Of a stretch of 64,000 nucleotides of DNA, positions 1 to 12,262 are shown piece by piece. Origin of the DNA: Heracleum sosnowskyi (lineage: Eukaryota > Streptophyta > Magnoliopsida > Apiales > Apiaceae); the NCBI GenBank assembly GCA_030848705.1, contig JAUIZM010000023.1:1798001-1862000 (forward strand), read 5' to 3'. Positions within the stretch are counted from its first letter, which is position 1. The number at the start of each line of letters is the position of its first letter. Under the pieces are notes generated by a model. It had not been told where the DNA came from. It did not search any database and saw nothing but the letters and a program-made list of their open reading frames with translations. The translations under genes and the position numbers were made by a program.

Positions 1-1008
1 GAGCTGTCCGGACCTGAATTTGAGCAGATATCAGGGGACACCCGATTACGTATACCTCCGAAGGGAGCTATACAAGGAAAACGGGGATAAATTGAAGCGG
101 GTCGTTTTGAGGATATTTTCTCGTAGTTTGACCCTATGGGTTTATAGAATTACAGTAAACTTCATTTGGAGCTGTCCGGACCTGAATTGGAACAGATACC
201 AGGGGACGCCCGATTACGTATACCTCTTAAGGGATCTATACAAGGAAAACGGAGATAAATTGAAGCGGGTCGTTTTGAGGATATTTTCTCGTAGTTTGAC
301 CCTATGGGTTTATAGAATTGCACTAAACTTCATTTGGAGCTGTCCGGACCTGAATTGGAGCAGATACCAGGGGACGCCCGATTACGTATATCTCTTAAGG
401 GATCTATACAAGGAAAACGGGGATAAATTGAAGCGGGTCGTTTTGAGGATATTTTCTCGTAGTTTGACTCTATAGGTTTATAGAATTACAGTAAACTTCA
501 TTTGGAGCTGTCCGGACCTGAATTGGAGCAGATACCAGGGGACGCCCGATTACGTATACCTCTTAAGGGATCTATACATGGAAAACGGGGATAAATTGAA
601 GCGGGTCATTTTGTGGATATTTTCTCGTAGTTTGACCCTATGGGTTTATAGAATTGCAAAAAACTTCATTTGGAGCAGTCCGGGCCTAAATTGGAGCAGA
701 TACCAGGGGTCGCCCGATTACGTATACCTCTTAAGGGAGCTATACAAGGAAAACGGGGATAAATTGAAGCGGGTCGTTTTGTGGATATTTTCTCGTAGTT
801 TGACCCTATGGGTTTATAGAATTGCAGTAAACTTCATTTGGAGATGTCCGGACCTGAATTGGAGCAGATACCAGGGGACGCCCGATTACGTATACCTCTT
901 AAGGGATCTATACATGGAAAACGGGGATAAATTGAAGCGGGTCGTTTTGTGGATATTTTCTCGTAGTTTGACCCTATGGGTTTACAGAATTGCAAAAAAC
1001 TTCATTTG
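1..1008 (+). repeat. Six monomers related to the block at 41155-42000
   Basis: The first monomers match the sequence starting at 41155, an offset of 41154 bp. Shared private variants are CCTCCGAAGGG, the GGAGAT variant (251 here, 41405 there), CACTAAAC, and the GACTCTAT variant near 463 and 41617. The copies are not identical: TATAGG here is TATCGG there, so this copy has a stop in the long frame. The match fades after about 820. The window edge therefore appears to lie in or beside another copy of the 30-monomer HOR family seen further right (inference). Confidence 0.8.
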
Positions 1009-2350
1009 GAGCTGTCCGGACCCTGAATTTGAGCAGATATCTGGGGACACCCGATTACGTATACCTCCGAAGGGAGCTATACAAGGAAAACGGGGATAAA
1101 TTGAAGCGGGTCGTTTTGAGGATATTTTCTCGTAGTTTGACCCTATGGGTTTATAGAATTGCAGTAAACTTCATTTGGAGCTGTCCGGACCTGAATTGGA
1201 GCAGATACCAGGGGACGCCCGATTACGTATACCTCTTAAGGGATCTATACAAGGAAAACGGGGATAAATTAAAGCGGGTCGTTTTGAGGATATTTTCTCG
1301 TAGTTTGACCCTATGGGTTTATAGAATTGCAAACTTCATTTGGAGCTGTCCGGACCTGAATTGGAGCAGATACCAGGGGACGCCCGATTACGTATATCTC
1401 TTAAGGGATCTATACAAGGAAAACGGGGATAAATTGAAGCGGGTCGTTTTGAGGATATTTTCTCGTAGTTTGACCCTATAGGTTTATAGAATTACAGTAA
1501 ACTTCATTTGGAGCTTTCCGGACCTGAATTGGAGCAGATACCAGGGGACGCCCGATTACGTATACCTCTTAAGGGATCTATACATGGAAAACGGGGATAA
1601 ATTGAAGCGGGTCGTTTTGTGGATATTTTCTCGTAGTTTGACCCTATGGGTTTATAGAATTGCAAAAAACATCATTTGGAGTAGTCCGGGCCTAAATTGG
1701 AGCAGATACCAGGGGTCGCCCGATTACGTATACATCTGAAGGGAGCTATACAAGGAAAACGGGGATAAATTGAAGCGGGTCGTTTTGAGGATATTTTATC
1801 GTAGTTTGACCCTATGGGTTTATAGAATTGCAATAAACTTCATTTGGAGCTGTCCGGACCTGAATTGGAGCAGATACCAGGGGACGCCCGATTACGTATA
1901 TCTCTTAAGGGATCTATACATGGAAAACGGGGATAAATTGAAGCGGGTCGTTTTGTGGGTATTTTCTAGTAGTTTGACCCTATGGGTTTATAGAATTGCA
2001 AAAAACATCATTTGGAGTAGTCCGGGCCTAAATTGGAGCAGATACCAGGGGTCGCCCGATTACGTATACCTCTTAAGGGAGCTATACAAGGAAAATGGGG
2101 ATAAATTGAAGCGGGTCGTTTTGTGGGTATTTTCTAGTAGTTTGACCCTATAGGTTTATAGAATTGCAAAAAACTTCATTTGGAGCAGTCCGGGCCTGAA
2201 TTGGAGCAGATACCAGGGGACGCCCGATTACGTATACCTCTTAAGGGATCTATACATGGAAAACGGGGATAAATTGAAGCGGGTCATTTTGTGGATATTT
2301 TCTCGTAGTTTGACCCTATGGGTTTATAGAATTGCAAAAAACTTCATTTG
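1009..2350 (+). repeat. Mosaic of eight monomers with a +1 and a -3 indel
   Basis: Eight monomers occupy 1342 bp, 2 bp less than 8 x 168. An extra C occurs in GACCCTGAA near 1021, and three bases are missing in GAATTGCAAACTT near 1331. Variants TATCTGGGG, AAATTAAAGCGG and GCTTTCCGG (1511) recur later in the 16-monomer HOR units: GCTTTCCGG is also seen in the monomers starting 11423, 15287 and 18479. This stretch therefore belongs to the same family as 9.8-40.6 kb rather than to the first kilobase. Confidence 0.75.
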
Positions 2351-5300
2351 GAGCAGTCCAGGCTTGAACTGGAGCAGATACCAGGGAACACCCGATTACG
2401 TATACCTCTGAAGGGATCTATACAAGGAAAACGGGGATAAATTGAAGCGGGTCGTTTTGAGGATATTTTCTCGTAGTTTGACCCTATGGGTTTATAGAAT
2501 TGCAGTAAACTTCATTTGGAGCTGTCCGGACCTGAATTGGAGCATATACCAGTGGACGCCCGATTACGTATACCTCTTAAGGGATCTATACAAGGAAAAC
2601 GGGGATAAATTGAAGCGGGTTGTTTTGAGGATATTTTCTCGTAGTTTGACCCTATGGGTTTATAGAATTGCAATAAACTTCATTTAGAGCTGTCCGGACC
2701 TGAATTGGAGCAGATACCAGGGGACGCCCGATTACGTATACCTCTTAAGGGATCTATACATGGAAAACGGGGATAAATTGAAACGGGTCGTTTTGTGGAT
2801 ATTTTCTCGTAGTTTGACCCTATGGGTTTATAGAATTGCAAAAAACTTCATTTGGAACTGTCCGGACCTGAATTTGAGCAGATATCAGGGGACACCCGAA
2901 TACGTATACCTCTGAAGGGAGCTATACAAGGAAAACGGGGATAAATTGAAGCGGGTCGTTTTGAGGATATTTTCTCGTAGTTTGACCCTATGGGTTTATA
3001 GAATTGCAGTAAACTTCAATTGGAGCTGTCCGGACCTGAATTGGAGCAGATACCAGGGAACGCCCGATTACGTATATCTTTTAAGGGATCTATACAAGGA
3101 AAACGGGGATAAATTGAAGCGGGTCGTTTTGAGGATATTTTCTCGTAGTTTGACCCTATGGGTTTATAGAATTGCAGTAAACTTCATTTGGAGCTGTCCG
3201 GACCTGAATTGGAGCATATACCAGTGGACGCCCGATTACGTATACCTCTTAAGGGATCTATACAAGGAAAACGGGGATAAATTGAAGCGGGTTGTTTTGA
3301 GGATATTTTCTCGTAGTTTGACCCTATGGGTTTATAGAATTGCAATAAACTTCATTTAGAGCTGTCCGGACCTGAATTGGAGCAGATACCAGGGGACGCC
3401 CGATTACGTATACCTCTTAAGGGATCTATACATGGAAAACGGGGATAAATTGAAACGGGTCGTTTTGTGGATATTTTCTCGTAGTTTGACCCTATGGGTT
3501 TATAGAATTGCAAAAAACTTCATTTGGAACTGTCCGGACCTGAATTTGAGCAGATATCAGGGGACACCCGAATACGTATACCTCTGAAGGGAGCTATACA
3601 AGGAAAACGGGGATAAATTGAAGCGGGTCGTTTTGAGGATATTTTCTCGTAGTTTGACCCTATGGGTTTATAGAATTGCAGTAAACTTCATTTGGAGCTG
3701 TCCGGACCTGAATTGGAGCATATACCAGTGGACGCCCGATTACGTATACCTCTTAAGGGATCTATACAAGGAAAACGGGGATAAATTGAAGCGGGTTGTT
3801 TTGAGGATATTTTCTCGTAGTTTGACCCTATGGGTTTATAGAATTGCAATAAACTTCATTTAGAGCTGTCCGGACCTGAATTGGAGCAGATACCAGGGGA
3901 CGCCCGATTACGTATACCTCTTAAGGGATCTATACATGGAAAACGGGGATAAATTGAAACGGGTCGTTTTGTGGATATTTTCTCGTAGTTTGACCCTATG
4001 GGTTTATAGAATTGCAAAAAACTTCATTTGGAACTGTCCGGACCTGAATTTGAGCAGATATCAGGGGACACCCGAATACGTATACCTCTGAAGGGAGCTA
4101 TACAAGGAAAACGGGGATAAATTGAAGCGGGTCGTTTTGAGGATATTTTCTCGTAGTTTGACCCTATGGGTTTATAGAATTGCAGTAAACTTCAATTGGA
4201 GCTGTCCGGACCTGAATTGGAGCAGATACCAGGGAACGCCCGATTACGTATATCTCTTAAGGGATCTATACAAGGAAAACGGGGATAAATTGAAGCGGGT
4301 CGTTTTGAGGATATTTTCTCGTAGTTTGACCCTATGGGTTTATAGAATTGCAGTAAACTTCATTTGGAGCTGTCCGGACCTGAATTGGAGCATATACCAG
4401 TGGACGCCCGATTACGTATACCTCTTAAGGGATCTATACAAGGAAAACGGGGATAAATTGAAGCGGGTTGTTTTGAGGATATTTTCTCGTAGTTTGACCC
4501 TATGGGTTTATAGAATTGCAATAAACTTCATTTAGAGCTGTCCGGACCTGAATTGGAGCAGATACCAGGGGACGCCCGATTACGTATACCTCTTAAGGGA
4601 TCTATACATGGAAAACGGGGATAAATTGAAACGGGTCGTTTTGTGGATATTTTCTCGTAGTTTGACCCTATGGGTTTATAGAATTGCAAAAAACTTCATT
4701 TGGAACTGTCCGGACCTGAATTTGAGCAGATATCAGGGGACACCCGAATACGTATACCTCTGAAGGGAGCTATACAAGGAAAACGGGGATAAATTGAAGC
4801 GGGTCGTTTTGAGGATATTTTCTCGTAGTTTGACCCTATGGGTTTATAGAATTGCAGTAAACTTCATTTGGAGCTGTCCGGACCTGAATTGGAGCATATA
4901 CCAGTGGACGCCCGATTACGTATACCTCTTAAGGGATCTATACAAGGAAAACGGGGATAAATTGAAGCGGGTTGTTTTGAGGATATTTTCTCGTAGTTTG
5001 ACCCTATGGGTTTATAGAATTGCAATAAACTTCATTTAGAGCTGTCCGGACCTGAATTGGAGCAGATACCAGGGGACGCCCGATTACGTATACCTCTTAA
5101 GGGATCTATACATGGAAAACGGGGATAAATTGAAACGGGTCGTTTTGTGGATATTTTCTCGTAGTTTGACCCTATGGGTTTATAGAATTGCAAAAAACTT
5201 CATTTGGAACTGTCCGGACCTGAATTTGAGCAGATATCAGGGGACACCCGAATACGTATACCTCTGAAGGGAGCTATACAAGGAAAACGGGGATAAATTG

Positions 5301-5542
5301 AAGCGGGTCGTTTTGAGGATATTTTCTCGTAGTTTGACCCTATGGGTTTATAGAATTGCAATAAACTTCATTTGGAGCTGTCCGGACCTGAATTGGAGCA
5401 GATACCAGGGGACGCCCGATTACGTATACCTCTTAAGGGATCTATACATGGAAAACGGGGATAAATTGAAGCGGGTCATTTTGTGGATATTTTCTCGTAG
5501 TTTGACCCTATGGGTTTATAGAATTGCAAAAAACTTCATTTG
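2351..5542 (+). repeat. HOR unit A, 19 monomers (3192 bp), 3-mer/4-mer alternation
   Basis: The unit opens with the CAGGCTTGAAC monomer. It then runs as sub-units of 3, 4, 3, 4 and 3 monomers, so a 7-monomer (1176 bp) period is visible from 2442 to 3618 to 4794. The 3-mer consists of a CATATACCAGTGG monomer, a CATTTAGAGC monomer and a GGAACTGTCC...CCCGAATACG monomer ending in CTCTGAAGG. The 4-mer has the same three preceded by a TTCAATTGGAGC monomer. The CATTTAGAGC variant puts a TAG in the otherwise open frame at each repeat, so a coding role is excluded here. Confidence 0.85.
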
Positions 5543-8500
5543 GAGCAGTCCAGGCTTGAACTGGAGCAGATACCAGGGAACACCCGATTACGTATACCTC
5601 TGAAGGGATCTATACAAGGAAAACGGGGATAAATTGAAGCGGGTCGTTTTGAGGATATTTTCTCGTAGTTTGACCCTATGGGTTTATAGAATTGCAGTAA
5701 ACTTCATTTGGAGCTGTCCGGACCTGAATTGGAGCATATACCAGTGGACGCCCGATTACGTATACCTCTTAAGGGATCTATACAAGGAAAACGGGGATAA
5801 ATTGAAGCGGGTTGTTTTGAGGATATTTTCTCGTAGTTTGACCCTATGGGTTTATAGAATTGCAATAAACTTCATTTAGAGCTGTCCGGACCTGAATTGG
5901 AGCAGATACCAGGGGACGCCCGATTACGTATACCTCTTAAGGGATCTATACATGGAAAACGGGGATAAATTGAAACGGGTCGTTTTGTGGATATTTTCTC
6001 GTAGTTTGACCCTATGGGTTTATAGAATTGCAAAAAACTTCATTTGGAACTGTCCGGACCTGAATTTGAGCAGATATCAGGGGACACCCGAATACGTATA
6101 CCTCTGAAGGGAGCTATACAAGGAAAACGGGGATAAATTGAAGCGGGTCGTTTTGAGGATATTTTCTCGTAGTTTGACCCTATGGGTTTATAGAATTGCA
6201 GTAAACTTCAATTGGAGCTGTCCGGACCTGAATTGGAGCAGATACCAGGGAACGCCCGATTACGTATATCTTTTAAGGGATCTATACAAGGAAAACGGGG
6301 ATAAATTGAAGCGGGTCGTTTTGAGGATATTTTCTCGTAGTTTGACCCTATGTGTTTATAGAATTGCAGTAAACTTCATTTGGAGCTGTCCGGACCTGAA
6401 TTGGAGCATATACCAGTGGACGCCCGATTACGTATACCTCTTAAGGGATCTATACAAGGAAAACGGGGATAAATTGAAGCGGGTTGTTTTGAGGATATTT
6501 TCTCGTAGTTTGACCCTATGGGTTTATAGAATTGCAATAAACTTCATTTAGAGCTGTCCGGACCTGAATTGGAGCAGATACCAGGGGACGCCCGATTACG
6601 TATACCTCTTAAGGGATCTATACATGGAAAACGGGGATAAATTGAAACGGGTCGTTTTGTGGATATTTTCTCGTAGTTTGACCCTATGGGTTTATAGAAT
6701 TGCAAAAAACTTCATTTGGAACTGTCCGGACCTGAATTTGAGCAGATATCAGGGGACACCCGAATACGTATACCTCTGAAGGGAGCTATACAAGGAAAAC
6801 GGGGATAAATTGAAGCGGGTCGTTTTGAGGATATTTTCTCGTAGTTTGACCCTATGGGTTTATAGAATTGCAGTAAACTTCAATTGGAGCTGTCCGGACC
6901 TGAATTGGAGCAGATACCAGGGAACGCCCGATTACGTATATCTCTTAAGGGATCTATACAAGGAAAACGGGGATAAATTGAAGCGGGTCGTTTTGAGGAT
7001 ATTTTCTCGTAGTTTGACCCTATGGGTTTATAGAATTGCAGTAAACTTCATTTGGAGCTGTCCGGACCTGAATTGGAGCATATACCAGTGGACGCCCGAT
7101 TACGTATACCTCTTAAGGGATCTATACAAGGAAAACGGGGATAAATTGAAGCGGGTTGTTTTGAGGATATTTTCTCGTAGTTTGACCCTATGGGTTTATA
7201 GAATTGCAATAAACTTCATTTAGAGCTGTCCGGACCTGAATTGGAGCAGATACCAGGGGACGCCCGATTACGTATACCTCTTAAGGGATCTATACATGGA
7301 AAACGGGGATAAATTGAAACGGGTCGTTTTGTGGATATTTTCTCGTAGTTTGACCCTATGGGTTTATAGAATTGCAAAAAACTTCATTTGGAACTGTCCG
7401 GACCTGAATTTGAGCAGATATCAGGGGACACCCGAATACGTATACCTCTGAAGGGAGCTATACAAGGAAAACAGGGATAAATTGAAGCGGGTCGTTTTGA
7501 GGATATTTTCTCGTAGTTTGACCCTATGGGTTTATAGAATTGCAGTAAACTTCATTTGGAGCTGTCCGGACCTGAATTGGAGCATATACCAGTGGACGCC
7601 CGATTACGTATACCTCTTAAGGGATCTATACAAGGAAAACGGGGATAAATTGAAGCGGGTTGTTTTGAGGATATTTTCTCGTAGTTTGACCCTATGGGTT
7701 TATAGAATTGCAATAAACTTCATTTAGAGCTGTCCGGACCTGAATTGGAGCAGATACCAGGGGACGCCCGATTACGTATACCTCTTAAGGGATCTATACA
7801 TGGAAAACGGGGATAAATTGAAACGGGTCGTTTTGTGGATATTTTCTCGTAGTTTGACCCTATGGGTTTATAGAATTGCAAAAAACTTCATTTGGAACTG
7901 TCCGGACCTGAATTTGAGCAGATATCAGGGGACACCCGAATACGTATACCTCTGAAGGGAGCTATACAAGGAAAACGGGGATAAATTGAAGCGGGTCGTT
8001 TTGAGGATATTTTCTCGTAGTTTGACCCTATGGGTTTATAGAATTGCAATAAACTTCATTTGGAGCTGTCCGGACCTGAATTGGAGCAGATACCAGGGGA
8101 CGCCCGATTACGTATATCTCTTAAGGGATCTATACATGGAAAACGGGGATAAATTGAAGCGGGTCGTTTTGTGGGTATTTTCTAGTAGTTTGACCCTATG
8201 GGTTTATAGAATTGCAAAAAACATCATTTGGAGTAGTCCGGGCCTAAATTGGAGCAGATACCAGGGGTCGCCCGATTACGTATACCTCTTAAGGGAGCTA
8301 TACAAGGAAAATGGGGATAAATTGAAGCGGGTCGTTTTGTGGGTATTTTCTAGTAGTTTGACCCTATAGGTTTATAGAATTGCAAAAAACTTCATTTGGA
8401 GCAGTCCGGGCCTGAATTGGAGCAGATACCAGGGGACGCCCGATTACGTATACCTCTTAAGGGATCTATACATGGAAAACGGGGATAAATTGAAGCGGGT

Positions 8501-8566
8501 CATTTTGTGGATATTTTCTCGTAATTTGACCCTATGGGTTTATAGAATTGCAAAAAACTTCATTTG
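5543..8566 (+). repeat. HOR unit B, 18 monomers (3024 bp), 3-mer/4-mer alternation
   Basis: It opens with CAGGCTTGAAC and the GGGAACACCC variant, which also marks units A and C; later units have GGGAACGCCC at this point. Sub-units run 3, 4, 4, 3 monomers. It ends with monomers of the GTGGGTATTTTCTAGTAG and GAGTAGTCCGGGCC types around 8160-8360, the types that become constant in the 16-monomer units. Private substitutions include TATGTGTT near 6351. Confidence 0.85.
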
Positions 8567-11500
8567 GAGCAGTCCAGGCTTGAACTGGAGCAGATACCAG
8601 GGAACACCCGATTACGTATACCTCTGAAGGGATCTATACAAGGAAAACGGGGATAAATTGAAGCGGGTCGTTTTGAGTATATTTTCTCGTAGTTTGACCC
8701 TATGGGTTTATAGAATTGCAGTAAACTTCATTTGGAGCTGTCCGGACCTGAATTGGAGCATATACCAGTGGACGCCCGATTATGTATACCTCTTAAGGGA
8801 TCTATACAAGGAAAACGGGGATAAATTGAAGCGGGTTGTTTTGAGGATATTTTCTCGTAGTTTGACCCTATGGGTTTATAGAATTGCAATAAACTTCATT
8901 TAGAGCTGTCCGGACCTGAATTGGAGCAGATACCAGGGGACGCCCGATTACGTATACCTCTTAAGGGATCTATACATGGAAAACGGGGATAAATTGAAAC
9001 GGGTCGTTTTGTGGATATTTTCTCGTAGTTTGACCCTATGGGTTTATAGAATTGCAAAAAACTTCATTTGGAACTGTCCGGACCTGAATTTGAGCAGATA
9101 TCAGGGGACACCCGAATACGTATACCTCTGAAGGGAGCTATACAAGGAAAACGGGGATAAATTGAAGCGGGTCGTTTTGAGGATATTTTCTCGTAGTTTG
9201 ACCCTATGGGTTTATAGAATTGCAGTAAACTTCAATTGGAGCTGTCCGGACCTGAATTGGAGCAGATACCAGGGAACGCCCGATTACGTATATCTTTTAA
9301 GGGATCTATACAAGGAAAACGGGGATAAATTGAAGCGGGTCGTTTTGAGGATATTTTCTCGTAGTTTGACCCTATGGGTTTATAGAATTGCAGTAAACTT
9401 CATTTGGAGCTGTCCGGACCTGAATTGGAGCATATACCAGTGGACGCCCGATTACGTATACCTCTGAAGGGAGCTATACAAGGAAAACGGGGATAAATTG
9501 AAGCGGGTCGTTTTGAGGATATTTTCTCGTAGTTTGACCCTATGGGTTTATAGAATTGCAGTAAACTTCAATTGGAGCTGTCCGGACCTGAATTGGAGCA
9601 GATACCAGGGCACGCCCGATTACGTATATCTTTTAAGGGATCTATACAAGGAAAACGGGGATAAATTGAAGCGGGTCGTTTTGAGGATATTTTCTTGTAG
9701 TTTGACCCTATGGGTTTATAGAATTGCAGTAAACTTCATTTGGAACTGTCCGGACCTGAATTTGAGCAGATATCAGGGGACACCCGAATACGTATACCTC
9801 TGAAGGGAGCTATACAAGGAAAACGGGGATAAATTGAAGCGGGTCGTTTTGAGGATATTTTCTCGTAGTTTGACCCTATGGGTTTATAGAATTGCAGTAA
9901 ACTTCAATTGGAGCTGTCCGGACCTGAATTGGAGCAGATACCAGGGAACGCCCGATTACGTATATCTCTTAAGGGATCTATACAAGGAAAACGGGGATAA
10001 ATTGAAGCGGGTCGTTTTGAGGATATTTTCTCGTAGTTTGACCCTATGGGTTTATAGAATTGCAGTAAACTTCATTTGGAGCTGTCCGGACCTGAATTGG
10101 AGCAGATACCAGGGGACGCCCGATTACGTATACCTCTTAAGGGATCTATACAAGGAAAACGGGGATAAATTGAAGCGGGTCGTTTTGAGGATATTTTCTC
10201 GTAGTTTGACCCTATGGGTTTATAGAATTGCAGTAAACTTCATTTGGAGCTGTCCGGACCTGAATTGGAGCAGATACCAGGGGACGCCCGATTACGTATA
10301 CCTCTTAAGGGATCTATACATGGAAAACGGGGATAAATTGAAGCGGGTCGTTTTGTGGATATTTTCTCGTAGTTTGACCCTATGGGTTTACAGAATTGCA
10401 AAAAACTTCATTTGGAGCTGTCCGGACCTGAATTTGAGCAGATATCTGGGGACACCCGATTACGTATACCTTCGAAGGGAGCTATACAAGGAAAACGGGG
10501 ATAAATTGAAGCGGGTCGTTTTGAGGATATTTTCTCATAGTTTGACCCTATGGGTTTATAGAATTGCAGTAAACTTCATTTGGAGCTGTCCGGACCTGAA
10601 TTGGAGCAGATACCAGGGGACGCCCGATTACGTATATCTCTTAAGGGATCTATACAAGGAAAACGGGGATAAATTGAAGCGGGTCATTTTGAGGATATTT
10701 TCTCGTAGTTTGACCCTATAGGTTTATAGAATTACAGTAAACTTCATTTGGAGCTGTCCGGACCTGAATTGGAGCAGATACCAGGGGACGCCCGATTACG
10801 TATATCTCTTAAGGGATCTATACAAGGAAAACGGGGATAAATTGAAGCGGGTCGTTTTGAGGATATTTTCTCGTAGTTTGACCCTATAGGTTTATAGAAT
10901 TACAGTAAACTTCATTTGGAGCTGTCCGGACCTGAATTGGAGCAGATACCAGGGGACGCCCGATTACGTATACCTCTTAAGGGATCTATACATGGAAAAC
11001 GGGGATAAATTGAAGCGGGTCGTTTTGTGGATATTTTCTCGTAGTTTGACCCTATGGGTTTATAGAATTGCAAAAAACATCATTTGGAGTAGTCCGGGCC
11101 TAAATTGGAGCAGATACCAGGGGTCGCCCGATTACGTATACATCTGAAGGGAGCTATACAAGGAAAATGGGGATAAATTGAAGCAGGTCGTTTTGAGGAT
11201 ATTTTCTCGTAGTTTGACCCTATGGGTTTATAGAATTGCAATAAACTTCATTTGGAGCTGTCCGGACCTGAATTGGAGCAGATACCAGGGGACGCCCGAT
11301 TACGTATATCTCTTAAGGGATCTATACATGGAAAACGGGGATAAATTGAAGCGGGTCGTTTTGAGGATATTTTCTCGTAGTTTGACCCTATAGGTTTATA
11401 GAATTACAGTAAACTTCATTTGGAGCTTTCCGGACCTGAATTGGAGCAGATACCAGGGGACGCCCGATTACGTATACCTCTTAAGGGATCTATACATGGA

Positions 11501-12262
11501 AAACGGGGATAAATTGAAGCGGGTCGTTTTGTGGATATTTTCTCGTAGTTTGACCCTATGGGTTTATAGAATTGCAAAAAACATCATTTGGAGTAGTCCG
11601 GGCCTAAATTGGAGCAGATACCAGGGGTCGCCCGATTACGTATACATCTGAAGGGAGCTATACAAGGAAAACGGGGATAAATTGAAGCGGGTCGTTTTGA
11701 GGATATTTTATCGTAGTTTGACCCTATGGGTTTTTAGAATTGCAATAAACTTCATTTGGAGCTGTCCGGACCTGAATTGGAGCAGATACCAGGGGACGCC
11801 CGATTACGTATATCTCTTAAGGGATCTATACATGGAAAACGGGGATAAATTGAAGCGGGTCGTTTTGTGGGTATTTTCTAGTAGTTTGACCCTATGGGTT
11901 TATAGAATTGCAAAAAACATCATTTGGAGTAGTCCGGGCCTAAATTGGAGCAGATACCAGGGGTCGCCCGATTACGTATACCTCTTAAGGGAGCTATACA
12001 AGGAAAACGGGGATAAATTGAAGCGGGTCGTTTTGTGGGTATTTTATAGTAGTTTGGCCCTATAGGTTTATAGAATTGCAAAAAACTTCATTTGGAGCAG
12101 TCCGGGCCTGAATTGGAGCAGATACCAGGGGACGCCCGATTACGTATACCTCTTAAGGGATCTATACATGGAAAACGGGGATAAATTGAAGCGGGTCGTT
12201 TTGTGGATATTTTCTCGTAGTTTGACCCTATGGGTTTATAGAATTGCAAAAAACTTCATTTG
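8567..12262 (+). repeat. HOR unit C, 22 monomers (3696 bp), transition unit
   Basis: The left part (8567-9830) still has the CATTTAGAGC 3-mer and shortened 2-mer relatives starting near 9162 and 9498. From about 9740 the unit changes to the order that characterises later units: TTCAATTGGAGC, two majority-type monomers, a TACATGGAAAAC monomer, then a TATCTGGGGACACC monomer. Three monomers with TATAGGTTTATAG follow (near 10718, 10886 and 11390). The part from about 9740 to 12262 has a close copy starting near 16625. Compared with that copy, one whole monomer is missing around 10.5-10.7 kb. Confidence 0.8.
10079..10246 (+). repeat. Representative (majority-type) satellite monomer
   Basis: This copy carries the commonest base at every position I compared, so it serves as the reference monomer. 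Landmarks, numbered 1-168 within the monomer: TCCGGA at 7-12, overlapping palindromes TACGTA at 47-52 and GTATAC at 50-55, CTTAAG at 58-63, GAAGCGGG at 94-101, and T-runs at 105-108, 116-119, 127-129 and 141-143. Composition by hand count is A 46, C 29, G 45, T 48. The first 100 bases are about 50% G+C and the last 68 about 35%. Eight CpGs lie at 9, 39, 43, 49, 82, 98, 103 and 122. Read in frame from position 92 it encodes 56 codons with no stop, which is why long ORFs appear. The length is close to one nucleosome plus linker (inference). Confidence 0.9.

Noticed and set aside
1009..1030. Programmed frameshift at the extra C near 1021
   Set aside because: It is a single private insertion in one satellite copy, with no slippery heptamer or conserved downstream structure and no gene to shift.
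10164..10180. A complete CENP-B box
   Set aside because: Only the right half (GAARCGGG) matches. The essential TTCG of the left half is replaced by ATAA, and the final A by T.
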